Assembly: GCA_019694455.1 (NCBI GenBank)
Contig: JAIBBY010000041.1
Span: forward strand, 1-43,508
Reading direction: 5' to 3'
From: Pirellulales bacterium
GTDB lineage: Bacteria > Planctomycetota > Planctomycetia > Pirellulales > JAEUIK01
Length of the DNA stretch: 43,508 nt
The position numbers and the translations under genes were made by a program. The notes below the pieces were generated by a model. It worked only from the letters and a program-made list of their open reading frames with translations, had not been told where the DNA came from and ran no database searches. Shown here piece after piece: positions 8,562-16,155 of the stretch (the stretch's first letter is position 1; the number at the start of each line of letters is the position of its first letter).

Positions 8562-8956
8562 CGGCGCGGACCAAGATCCAACCACGGAGCCCCGAGTTTT
8601 TCACAAGAAAAGCAACATTCCTCACCGGCGTCGCCGGCGATCTGCCTCCGTTTTAACGTTTCCACAGGCGGTTCGTTGATGCGTCTCGGCGTGCGAATGT
8701 CTGGCAGAACCACGACTCGTTCGTCTGCTGCGCCGCTGGCGTAAGGCGCGGCGACTGCGCGACATTGGCCTGCGCGTGTCAAAACTAGATGGCGCCGCGC
8801 AAGCGGCGTAAGATGCTCCCAATTCGTGGCTGCAAGCGGGTCGGCGCGCGCAAGGCTCCCACCAAGTGGTGCCTTGCTACCGCCAACGACTCACGTTGCG
8901 GCCTCGCCGCCATCAATCGCGCCGCATTTGAGCAACCGCCGGATAGGAGGAGCATC
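8562..8956. other. Gene-free stretch between repeat A and the next gene
   Basis: About 395 bases separate the end of repeat copy A from the ATG at 8957. The short frames here have no recognisable product. The last ~20 bases hold a good ribosome-binding site for the following gene (GGATAGGAGG, 6 bases before its ATG). Otherwise I see no gene, hairpin or repeat that I can support. Confidence 0.6.
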
Positions 8957-9526
8957 ATGTCAACCGCCTCACAATATCTTCATCGCGTCTGCCTGACGCT
9001 CGCGGTCGCAATTGGCTTGCCGGAAATGCTTTCGGCGGCGCCCCCTGTTGCCGAACCTGCCAATACCACGCCGGCCGCCTCGGCCACTCCGACGCAGGAG
9101 GAACTCTTCAAACAGTTCGAAGAAAAACTGTCGGGCGCCCAACTGGTGGGCTATTTCACCGAGTCGGGCAAGGAGTCCGACAACCCCCTCAAGGCCGACA
9201 AGTACACCATCGAAAAGGTCAAAAAGCTCAAAGACGACTTCTGGCTCTTCGAAGCGCGCATCCAATACGACGGCAAAGACACCAAGGTGCCGATGCCGCT
9301 CGAAGTAAAGTGGGCCGGCGATACCCCGGTGGTCACGCTGACGAAGGTCTTTGTCCCCGGTCTCGGCACATTCACGGCGCGTGTGCTCTTCTACGGCGAC
9401 GAGTACGCCGGCACCTGGAGCGCCGCCGATCACGGCGGGCACATGTTCGGCAAGATCGTGCGTCCCGACGCCGAATCGACAGACGACAAACCGACCGATC
9501 CGTCGCCGCCCGCGGCCGCCAACTAG
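8957..9526 (+). CDS. Secreted protein of unknown function
   Basis: A 189-residue protein starting at ATG 8957 behind a strong GGAGG site. The first ~27 residues form a signal peptide (CLTLAVAIGLPEMLSA). A low-complexity Pro/Ala/Thr linker follows, then a compact domain of about 110 residues with regularly spaced strands: LSGAQLVGYFTE, YTIEKVKKLKDDFWLFEARI, VPMPLEVKWAGDTPVVTLT and GTFTARVLFYGDEYAGTWS, ending GGHMFGKI. The pattern looks like a small extracytoplasmic beta-barrel or sandwich. The tail is Asp/Pro-rich. I have the impression of similar proteins in planctomycetes but know no named family. It stands alone between the repeat region and dapL. Confidence 0.8.
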   Translation: MSTASQYLHRVCLTLAVAIGLPEMLSAAPPVAEPANTTPAASATPTQEELFKQFEEKLSGAQLVGYFTESGKESDNPLKADKYTIEKVKKLKDDFWLFEARIQYDGKDTKVPMPLEVKWAGDTPVVTLTKVFVPGLGTFTARVLFYGDEYAGTWSAADHGGHMFGKIVRPDAESTDDKPTDPSPPAAAN

Positions 9527-9618
9527 CGCGAGCCCTTGACACCCCCCAAGCGTCCTTCATGCTGGTGCGTTCACGCGGCCCAGTCTGTACCCCTTAGCCC
9601 CGTTTGGTCCCCATCAGC

Positions 9619-10851
9619 ATGTCCGATCCCTACTTCCAAAAACTCTTTGCCGATCGCATTGGCGGCGTCAACTACGGCAAGGGAACGGAAATCTATAAGT
9701 TCGAAAAGATCAAGCGCGCCAAACGCAAGGCCATGGCCGAGCATCCCGAGCGCAAGCTGATCGATTTCGGCATCGGCGAAAACGACGAGATGGCGCCCGA
9801 GTCGGTGCGGGCGCGGATGACCCAAGAAATTAATCGGCTGGAAAATCGCGGTTACGCCGATAACGGGGTGGCCGAGTTCCGCGAGGCCGTCGCCCGGTTC
9901 ATGCAGCGCGAATTCGCCGTCGCGCTCGATCCCGCCACTGAAGTCAACCACTCCATTGGCTCCAAGCCGGCGCTCGCCATGTTGCCGGCCTGCTTCATCA
10001 ATCCCGGCGACGTGACTTTGATGACCGTCCCCGGCTACCCTGTTGCCGGCACGCACGCGCGTTACTACGGCGGCGAGGTGCATCGACTGCCGCTGTTGGC
10101 GCAGAACAATTTCTTTCCCGATCTCGACGGCATCCCCGCCGACGTGCGTCGCCGCGCCAAGTTGTTGGTGATCAACTACCCCAATAGTCCCACCGGCAAG
10201 GTCGCCACGCGCGATTTCTACCAGCGCGTGATCGATTTCGCCCGCGAAAACGAGATTGTCGTGGTGCAGGACGCCGCTCACATCTTATTGAGCTACGACG
10301 GCCAACCGCTCAGCTTTTTGCAGGTTCCCGGCGCCAAGGAAGTAGGAGTCGAAGTGCATTCCCTCTCCAAGGGATTCCACATGATCGGTTGGCGCATCGG
10401 TTGGGTCTGCGGCCATCCGCGCATCGTCCAGGCCTTTGCCGATGTGAAGGACAACAGCGACTCCGGGCAATTCATCGCCGTGCAAAAGGCGGCGGCCGCC
10501 GCTCTCGACGAGACAAGCATCCCCGGCGCCACGCGGTCCAAATATCAGCGCCGCCTCAAAAAGCTGGTCGACACGCTCCACAGCGTCGGCTTCGATTGTC
10601 AGATGCCCGGCGGCACCTACTTCCTTTACACGCCGTCGCCCACGGGACTGGCCGGCGGCCCCAGCTTCGCCAACGCCGAGGCCGCGAGCCAATATCTCAT
10701 CGAACAGCAATCGATCGTCACCGTGCCGTGGGACGATGCCGGCGCCTTCCTGCGATTCTCCGTCACCTACGAGGCGCCCACCGAAGCCGCCGAAGATCGC
10801 TTGATGGCCGAAACAGCCGAACGCTTGCGGCAAATCAAGCTGACCTTTTAA
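9619..10851 (+). CDS. dapL: LL-diaminopimelate aminotransferase-type class I aminotransferase
   Basis: A 410-residue PLP-dependent fold-type I aminotransferase. The likely Schiff-base lysine is K251 in SLSKGFHMIGWRIGW; the cofactor-binding Asp is in VVVQDAAH (about 218) and the NYPNSPTG segment is at 186-193. The N-terminal KGTEIYKFEKI and FGIGENDEMAP segments fit the LL-diaminopimelate aminotransferase (DapL) group, which makes LL-DAP from tetrahydrodipicolinate in one step for lysine and peptidoglycan. ATG 9619 is preferred over the TTG five codons upstream. It lies 43 bases before the DedA gene. Other class I aminotransferases such as aspartate transaminases are close relatives, so the substrate is inferred. 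Confidence 0.82.
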   Translation: MSDPYFQKLFADRIGGVNYGKGTEIYKFEKIKRAKRKAMAEHPERKLIDFGIGENDEMAPESVRARMTQEINRLENRGYADNGVAEFREAVARFMQREFAVALDPATEVNHSIGSKPALAMLPACFINPGDVTLMTVPGYPVAGTHARYYGGEVHRLPLLAQNNFFPDLDGIPADVRRRAKLLVINYPNSPTGKVATRDFYQRVIDFARENEIVVVQDAAHILLSYDGQPLSFLQVPGAKEVGVEVHSLSKGFHMIGWRIGWVCGHPRIVQAFADVKDNSDSGQFIAVQKAAAAALDETSIPGATRSKYQRRLKKLVDTLHSVGFDCQMPGGTYFLYTPSPTGLAGGPSFANAEAASQYLIEQQSIVTVPWDDAGAFLRFSVTYEAPTEAAEDRLMAETAERLRQIKLTF

Positions 10852-10893
10852 TTCGTCTCACCCGTTGCTCAACCACGGCCCACCGGCGCAAGC

Positions 10894-11550
10894 ATGGAAC
10901 TGCTCAGAAAATTCATCGACCTGTTTCTGCATCTCGACGATCACCTGAACGATGTGATTGGCGATTACGGCGGTTGGACCTATCTGATTCTGTTCGTGAT
11001 CATCTTCTGCGAAACCGGACTGGTGGTGACCCCCATTCTGCCCGGCGATTCGCTCTTGTTCGCCGCGGGCGCCTTCGCCGCGCGCGGCTCGCTCGACATC
11101 GCGGTGTTGATTGTGCTCTTGGGCGCTGCCGCCGTGCTGGGCGACGCCGTGAACTACTCGATTGGCGCGCTGCTCGGACCCAAGGTGCTGACCGGCGACA
11201 GCCGAGTTTTCAAAAAGGAATATCTCGATCGAACCCACGCCTTCTACGAGCGCTACGGCGGCATGACCATCATCATTGCCCGCTTTGTGCCCATTGTCCG
11301 CACGTTCGCTCCCTTCCTTGCCGGCGTGGGCAAGATGAGCTATTGGAAGTTCGCCACCTACAACATCGCCGGTGGACTGCTGTGGATCACCGTTTGCCTG
11401 ATGGCCGGTTATTTCTTCGGCAACATTCCGTTCGTCAAAAAGAACTTTGAACTGGTTGTCATCGCCATTGTGCTGATCTCGGTGCTGCCGGCGGTCTTTG
11501 AATGGTGGCGCTCGCGGCGCGAAGCCGCAGCCCGCGTTGCCGAACCATGA
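10894..11550 (+). CDS. DedA-family membrane protein
   Basis: A 218-residue integral membrane protein of the DedA/SNARE-associated family, implicated in lipid flipping (including undecaprenyl phosphate) and envelope homeostasis. Family features are present: an acidic residue in the first helix region (FCETGLVVTPILPGDSLLF), the GD at the start of helix 2, the FYERYGG segment, and the arginine motif ARFVPIVRTFAPFLAG that is essential in E. coli homologues. Four to five hydrophobic segments are visible, with a short charged C-terminal tail (WWRSRREAAAR). It follows dapL on the same strand and could be co-transcribed. Confidence 0.9.
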   Translation: MELLRKFIDLFLHLDDHLNDVIGDYGGWTYLILFVIIFCETGLVVTPILPGDSLLFAAGAFAARGSLDIAVLIVLLGAAAVLGDAVNYSIGALLGPKVLTGDSRVFKKEYLDRTHAFYERYGGMTIIIARFVPIVRTFAPFLAGVGKMSYWKFATYNIAGGLLWITVCLMAGYFFGNIPFVKKNFELVVIAIVLISVLPAVFEWWRSRREAAARVAEP

Positions 11551-11606
11551 CGCGGCGCGCCACACGCGCTCGCTAATACAAAACTCAATCCGTAAAGAAG
11601 TGCGAC

Positions 11607-11837
11607 ATGGCCAAAACCACTTGCCCGATCACGCGCGCCGATTTTCGCGAGCATGCCGAGGCGGTCGAGATTACGATCGGCGGGATCCCCATGACCGCCG
11701 ACCCCAAAGAGTTCTCCACCGGCTCCCTTGGCTGGTATCTCAACAACAAAGTGAATCTCAAGGTCGGCGACAAAACGATCACTGCGCAAATCGGCATGAA
11801 CCTGACCATCGTCGGTTCCAAGGAATTGCCGGGCTAG
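11607..11837 (+). CDS. Small protein of unknown function (76 aa)
   Basis: A 76-residue soluble protein starting MAKTTCPITRADFREHAEAV at ATG 11607, with a purine-rich AAAGAAG sequence 9-15 bases upstream. It has no signal peptide or transmembrane helix. The composition is normal for a folded protein, with a strand-rich second half (GSLGWYLNNKVNLKVGDKTITAQIGMNLTIVGS). One cysteine is present (C6). Codon use matches the neighbours, which supports a real gene. It lies 56 bases after the DedA gene and before a convergent methyltransferase. I do not recognise the family. Confidence 0.72.
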   Translation: MAKTTCPITRADFREHAEAVEITIGGIPMTADPKEFSTGSLGWYLNNKVNLKVGDKTITAQIGMNLTIVGSKELPG

Positions 11838-11867
11838 GCGATTGCCGGAACGTGCTTCGCCGACGCG

Positions 11868-12488
11868 CTAGATCGGTAAATGTTGTTGAGGGATTGCCTC
11901 GATCCGCATGAGGCCCCACAGGCCGGCGCGGCGGCGCTCCGCCGAAACGACTTCAAAGCCAGCGCTCGCCATTCGACTCTGGCATTCTTGCAAACCGTAG
12001 GCGCGATGGTACGCCGGATCGCGCCAGCGAAGCCAAACGCCGATGAGCTTGCAACTCAGGTAGTCATCGCACCAATCCAACAATACCAGACGACCGCCAC
12101 GAACAAGCACCCGCCGCATTTCCGCCAGGCTCGACTCCGGTTGTCGGAAACAATGAAACGCATTGGCGCAAACGACGCAATCAAAGCATCCTGTTCGAAA
12201 CGGCAACTGATCGGCCGCCCCTTGCACAAGCGCCATCTTGCGATCCTTGCGCCGCGCTTGCACAAGCATGTCCCGACTGACATCGACGCCATAGATTGTT
12301 ATCCCTGGCCAATGCTGCGCCACCTGTTCAGCCAGCGCTCCGGTCCCGCAGGCAATATCCAAAACTCGCTGACTTGCGGTTAGTTCCAATCCTTCGAGAC
12401 AAAAGCCGATCGTCGCTGCGATGTACTTTGACCAGCGAGAATCGTACTCCTTGGCCAGGCGGTTGTATTCGCGGGCAACTTCATCCAT
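11868..12488 (-). CDS. SAM-dependent methyltransferase (type 11)
   Basis: A 206-residue class I methyltransferase. The SAM-binding glycine motif is VLDIACGTGALAEQVA; motif II-like GVDVSRDMLVQAR follows, then the QGAADQLPF acidic/loop segment, DCVVCANAFHCF and the RRVLVRGGRLVLLDW strand typical of the UbiE/type-11 group. I chose ATG 12488 (MDEVAREYNRLAKEYDSRW), which has GAGG about 10 bases upstream and begins where homology normally begins; the frame is open for 55 more codons upstream (to 12653) but that part looks unstructured. The substrate is unknown. It is convergent with the 76-residue gene. Confidence 0.83.
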   Translation of the reverse strand: MDEVAREYNRLAKEYDSRWSKYIAATIGFCLEGLELTASQRVLDIACGTGALAEQVAQHWPGITIYGVDVSRDMLVQARRKDRKMALVQGAADQLPFRTGCFDCVVCANAFHCFRQPESSLAEMRRVLVRGGRLVLLDWCDDYLSCKLIGVWLRWRDPAYHRAYGLQECQSRMASAGFEVVSAERRRAGLWGLMRIEAIPQQHLPI

Positions 12489-12788
12489 TACGGAAACCTC
12501 ACAAGGCAGAGCGTCACGGCATGTCAGCGGCGCAACCAGCAGGCGATTCGGTAATACTTCCCTCATGCAACCGATTTCGCCAGGGCGCTTGTGCAATTCC
12601 GAGCGTTGACCAAAGCCCCCGTTTTTGCTAAATTCTTCGGGTTTAATCGACATTTGATCCCCTGGCTGGGGTTCGCCGCGCTAACGCGGCCCGGGCTCTA
12701 TCACAGCGCGACCCGGGCCGCCACCGATGCCTTCCTGCGCGCCTTGGCGAGCCGATAGCTGCCTTCCCGCCTCAGATAAGGTTACTCA
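12489..12788. other. 300-base intergenic region with GC-rich stem-loops
   Basis: The gap between the methyltransferase (minus) and the isocitrate dehydrogenase (plus) holds the upstream regions of both genes. At 12686-12721 there is a perfect 10-bp stem, GCGGCCCGGG with CCCGGGCCGC, around a 16-base loop. A shorter alternative hairpin, CCGCG-CTAA-CGCGG at 12676-12689, uses part of the same left arm, so the two are mutually exclusive. There is no T-run. This could be a dispersed palindrome, a 5'-leader switch for the downstream gene, or chance in GC-rich DNA. Confidence 0.5.
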
Positions 12789-13889
12789 ATGGCCCACGAA
12801 GTTACGCTGATTACCGGCGACGGCACCGGTCCTGAATTGGCCGAAGCGGCCCGCCGCTGTGTCGACGCCACCGGTGTGAAGATCAATTGGGATGTGCAGG
12901 AAGCAGGCGTCGACGTGATGGAGAAGGCAGGCACGCCGCTGCCGCAAAGCGTCATTGATAGCCTCCGCCGCACCCATTGCGCCCTCAAGGCGCCGATCAC
13001 CACCCCGGTCGGCACTGGTTTTCGCAGCATTAATGTCCATCTACGGCAACTCTTCGGTTTGTACGCCTGCATTCGCCCCTGCAAGACCTATCGCGGCGTA
13101 CGCTCGTTCTTCTCCAGCGTGCCGATCGATCTGGTCATTGTGCGCGAGAATACCGAGAGTCTTTACGCCGGCATTGAGTTCGAACGCGGCAAACCAGAAA
13201 CGGCCGATCTGATCGAGTTCATCAATCAACGGTCTCCCGATCGGCGCGTGAAGACCGGCAAGGAAGAGACGGGCATCACGATCAAGTCGATCAGCGTCAC
13301 CGGGACCGAGCGGATCATTCGCTGCGCCTTCGAGTACGCCCGCGACAATCAACGCAAGAAGGTGACCTGTGTCCACAAGGCGAACATCCTCAAATTCACG
13401 GATGGCTTGTTTTTGGAAGTGTCGCGCAACGTCGCCAAGCAGTATCCCGACATCGAATTCGAGGATCGCATTGTCGACAACATGTGCATGCAACTGGTGC
13501 AAAAGCCGGAACTGTACGACGTGCTGGCGCTGCCCAATTTGTATGGCGACATTGTGAGCGATCTGGCCGCCGGACTCGTCGGCGGCCTTGGTGTGGCGCC
13601 GGGCGCCAACATTGGCCCCGACGGCGCCGTGTTCGAAGCGACGCACGGCAGCGCCCCCAAGTACAAGGGGCAAAACAAGGTCAACCCCACCGCGCTCATC
13701 TTGTCGGGCATGTTGATGCTCAAGCATCTCAAGGAGATCGATGCGGCCAATCGCTTGGAGCAAGCCGTCGCCGACGTGATCGCCGAAGGCAAGAGCGTCA
13801 CCTACGACATGAAGCCCGATCGCAACGATCCCACCGCCGTCGGCACCAGCCAGATGGCCGACGCGATTTGCGCGAAACTCAAGAAATAA
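12789..13889 (+). CDS. icd: Isocitrate dehydrogenase (isocitrate/isopropylmalate family)
   Basis: A 366-residue beta-decarboxylating dehydrogenase. Isocitrate specificity is indicated by the SxNxxLR motif (S80, N82, R86) and arginines R96 and R119, rather than isopropylmalate-type residues. The metal-binding region [16 protein letters not shown] (D254, D258) is intact. The cofactor loop reads [15 protein letters not shown], with K291, Y292 and V298 at the positions of the NADP determinants Lys344, Tyr345 and Val351 of E. coli ICDH, and Y339 in place of Tyr391. The short length is more like NAD-type enzymes. TCA-cycle function is secure; cofactor is not. It is followed after 15 bases by lpxK. 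Confidence 0.9.
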   Translation: MAHEVTLITGDGTGPELAEAARRCVDATGVKINWDVQEAGVDVMEKAGTPLPQSVIDSLRRTHCALKAPITTPVGTGFRSINVHLRQLFGLYACIRPCKTYRGVRSFFSSVPIDLVIVRENTESLYAGIEFERGKPETADLIEFINQRSPDRRVKTGKEETGITIKSISVTGTERIIRCAFEYARDNQRKKVTCVHKANILKFTDGLFLEVSRNVAKQYPDIEFEDRIVDNMCMQLVQKPELYDVLALPNLYGDIVSDLAAGLVGGLGVAPGANIGPDGAVFEATHGSAPKYKGQNKVNPTALILSGMLMLKHLKEIDAANRLEQAVADVIAEGKSVTYDMKPDRNDPTAVGTSQMADAICAKLKK

Positions 13890-13904
13890 CGGCAACCGCG
13901 GTCG

Positions 13905-15008
13905 ATGCCAAAACGCCGCGACGTGCTCGCGGCTTGTGGAAAGGACGCCTTGTTCAGCGCGGCTGAATTTCGCGCCTTGGTGAGCGGCGAGCAAAAGGGC
14001 CTTCGCCCGGCGCTGGCGCGTGCTGTGTTGTCGGCCGCCGAATTTCCTTATCGCGCGGTGGTCGGCTGGCGCAACCGACGGTTCGATGCCGGTGTTGATG
14101 TTCAGCGGCTGTCGGTTCCGGTGGTGAGCGTGGGCAATCTTACGCTCGGCGGCACCGGCAAGACTCCCTTGGTCGAGTGGATTGCCCGCTGGTATCGCCG
14201 GCGCGGTGTGCGCGTGGCGCTCGTCAGCCGCGGCTATAAGGCTCATGAAGGGGGCTACAACGACGAGGCGCTGGAGCTGGAACAAAAGCTGCCCGACGTT
14301 CCACATGTGCAAAATCGCGACCGTGTGGCGGCCGCGCGCATGGCGATCGAGGAGTTCGAAAGCCAGTTGATACTGCTCGACGACGGCTTTCAACATCGCC
14401 GGCTCGCCCGCGATCTCGATATTGTCGTGCTCGACGCGCTGGAGCCGTTTGGCTTCGATCATGTCTTTCCGCGCGGAACGTTGCGTGAGCCAAGCGCCAA
14501 CCTTGCGCGTGCGCAAGTCGTCGTGCTGTCGCGCGCCGATCAGGTCGACGCCGCGGCGCGCTCGGCAATTCGAGAACGCGCCCGGCAGCACGCCCCGCCC
14601 ATCGCTTGGATCGAAGCCCGCCACGCCCCCGCGCGACTGTCTGCCTCCAGCGGCGGCCAGCAGACCATTGATTGGCTAATGGGGCGCCGCGTGGCGGCGT
14701 TTTGTGGCCTAGGCAACCCGCGCGGATTCCAGCAAACCCTCGCCAGTCTAGGCTGCGAGTTGATTGCGCTGCGCGAGTTTCCAGATCATCACAACTACAT
14801 CCGCGACGATGTCGACGGTTTGGCGCATTGGGCCAGCAAGTTGAATGTCGAAGCGGTGCTCACTACGCACAAGGACTTGGTCAAACTGCGCCTCGACCAA
14901 TTGGGCGGCGTGCCGCTGTGGGCGCTGATTGTTGAATTGCAGATCTTGAGCGGCGAGGACGAGTTGATTGCTAGACTCGCGCCGCTGTCGCCGCCGCCTG
15001 ACGACTGA
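13905..15008 (+). CDS. lpxK: Tetraacyldisaccharide 4'-kinase
   Basis: A 367-residue LpxK, the inner-membrane kinase that phosphorylates the 4' position of the lipid A disaccharide. The P-loop is GNLTLGGTGKTP (GGTGKT at about 82-87), with the family motifs SRGYK, LLDDGFQHRRL, and the C-terminal FPDHHNY and TTHKDLVKL segments. Its presence argues that the organism makes lipid A. The N-terminal 40 residues are more charged than usual. It begins 15 bases after icd, so the two may share a transcript. Its last 38 bases overlap the 3' end of the convergent minus-strand gene, an antisense overlap of coding ends. Confidence 0.93.
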   Translation: MPKRRDVLAACGKDALFSAAEFRALVSGEQKGLRPALARAVLSAAEFPYRAVVGWRNRRFDAGVDVQRLSVPVVSVGNLTLGGTGKTPLVEWIARWYRRRGVRVALVSRGYKAHEGGYNDEALELEQKLPDVPHVQNRDRVAAARMAIEEFESQLILLDDGFQHRRLARDLDIVVLDALEPFGFDHVFPRGTLREPSANLARAQVVVLSRADQVDAAARSAIRERARQHAPPIAWIEARHAPARLSASSGGQQTIDWLMGRRVAAFCGLGNPRGFQQTLASLGCELIALREFPDHHNYIRDDVDGLAHWASKLNVEAVLTTHKDLVKLRLDQLGGVPLWALIVELQILSGEDELIARLAPLSPPPDD

Positions 15009-15963
15009 CGACTCCGTGCCAGAGCGAGGGGATCGTTTTCTGATGATCGCCGCAGAAATAATAGCTACGTCCGCCGTCGGCCACGGTGCGAACCAAAATG
15101 GTCTTCCAAGGGCGGTAGTAGTATTGCGGATGATCCTTGCCCGGCGGGCCATGACGATATCCATCGGGCAGTTCCACCAGGTCAAACACGGCCGTGGTGA
15201 AATCGCGGATCTCGCGTCCCTCTTGTCGCGCGATGTTGCGAGCCATCGAGAGCGCCTTGAGATACACCTCCGGCCCGGCAACCGCGCTGCCGATATTCAA
15301 AAACACGCCCCCTTCCAAATCTTGCACTGCGCGAGCGAAGATCAAAAAGTCGGTGTAGCTGGTCGCCCCCAACGCCGCGCCGTCGCAATTGGCATGCGCG
15401 TGGATGATGTCGCTGCCTACTCCCACATGCGCCGTGACCGGCACACCGGCCCGCCAACCGGCGGCGGCCAGGCTGATATCGCGATGCGGAAATCGCTCGG
15501 CCTCGATGACGCGACCTACTCCTTCGCCCATGCCCTCGCCGCGGTCGGCCGCTTCGCGAACGATGTCGTTCAAGCGGCCGGTCTGACGCCAAAGTCCAAA
15601 CTGCCCGGCCTTGATCCATTTGGGCACGCTCTCGCTGGTGCCGCCGCCAAGCGCCAACTCGTAATCATGAATGATGCCCGCCCCGTTGGTCGCCAAGAGC
15701 GTGATGACGCCGCGCTCAATCAAGTCGATCAAGAACCGCGACAAACCCAATTTGATCGGGTGACCGCCGATCAACGCGATCACCGGTCTGCCATGGCGCC
15801 GTGCGGCGACAATCGCGTCGATCAGATCATCAAATTCGGGATGCTGAAACAACTCGTTCGGCGGCGCCAGTTCGCGGAAACCAGCCAGCGTCAGGTCATG
15901 ACCGCGGTCGCCGAGATCGCGCAGCTCGATCCGACTGCGATCAAAGAGTTGATAGCGGCTCAT
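14971..15963 (-). CDS. Deoxyhypusine-synthase-like protein
   Basis: A 330-residue soluble protein with the layout of the deoxyhypusine synthase superfamily, NAD-binding enzymes that in bacteria include homospermidine synthases. Family-like blocks are VIALIGGHPIKLGLSRFLIDL, then LLATNGAGIIHDYELAL (compare the TTxAxxxHD segment of the family) near 90-105, and AHVGVGSDIIHAHAN near 178-192, followed by FLNIGSAVAGPEVYLKAL. At the place where I would expect the catalytic Lys of true deoxyhypusine synthase (GGGVVKHH) I see SAVAGPE, so the chemistry probably differs. ATG 15963 is preferred to the TTG at 16005. The assignment comes from motif resemblance and is tentative. Confidence 0.6.
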   Translation of the reverse strand: MSRYQLFDRSRIELRDLGDRGHDLTLAGFRELAPPNELFQHPEFDDLIDAIVAARRHGRPVIALIGGHPIKLGLSRFLIDLIERGVITLLATNGAGIIHDYELALGGGTSESVPKWIKAGQFGLWRQTGRLNDIVREAADRGEGMGEGVGRVIEAERFPHRDISLAAAGWRAGVPVTAHVGVGSDIIHAHANCDGAALGATSYTDFLIFARAVQDLEGGVFLNIGSAVAGPEVYLKALSMARNIARQEGREIRDFTTAVFDLVELPDGYRHGPPGKDHPQYYYRPWKTILVRTVADGGRSYYFCGDHQKTIPSLWHGVVSRQAAATAARV

Positions 15964-16155
15964 GCTAGCAATTTCCGGTCTATCAGTTGTTGGAACCGCG
16001 TTCAACCTACAGTCGCGCGGCGACGAGCGCCAATCCGAAAGCGCGGTTATCTATCTTATCGTCTCTGCATCCGCCGTGATGAATCGTCTTTTCTGGTTTA
16101 CGCCGGGACGATACAGTCTGCGAGCTTGTCACCCGCTGGTCAGGGACGACCCTCG

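Noticed and set aside
8475..8744. An 89-residue frame within and after repeat copy A (MKFVHQIVYCTHVPVARF)
   Set aside because: Part of it is kept in repeat copy B, but only because the DNA block is conserved there; outside the block the frames diverge and end, so it is not a protein gene.
13041..14624. A 527-residue open frame on the minus strand across icd and lpxK
   Set aside because: It is an antisense shadow of two well-identified genes; its translation has the Arg/Gly/His-rich look of a complementary reading of GC-rich coding DNA.
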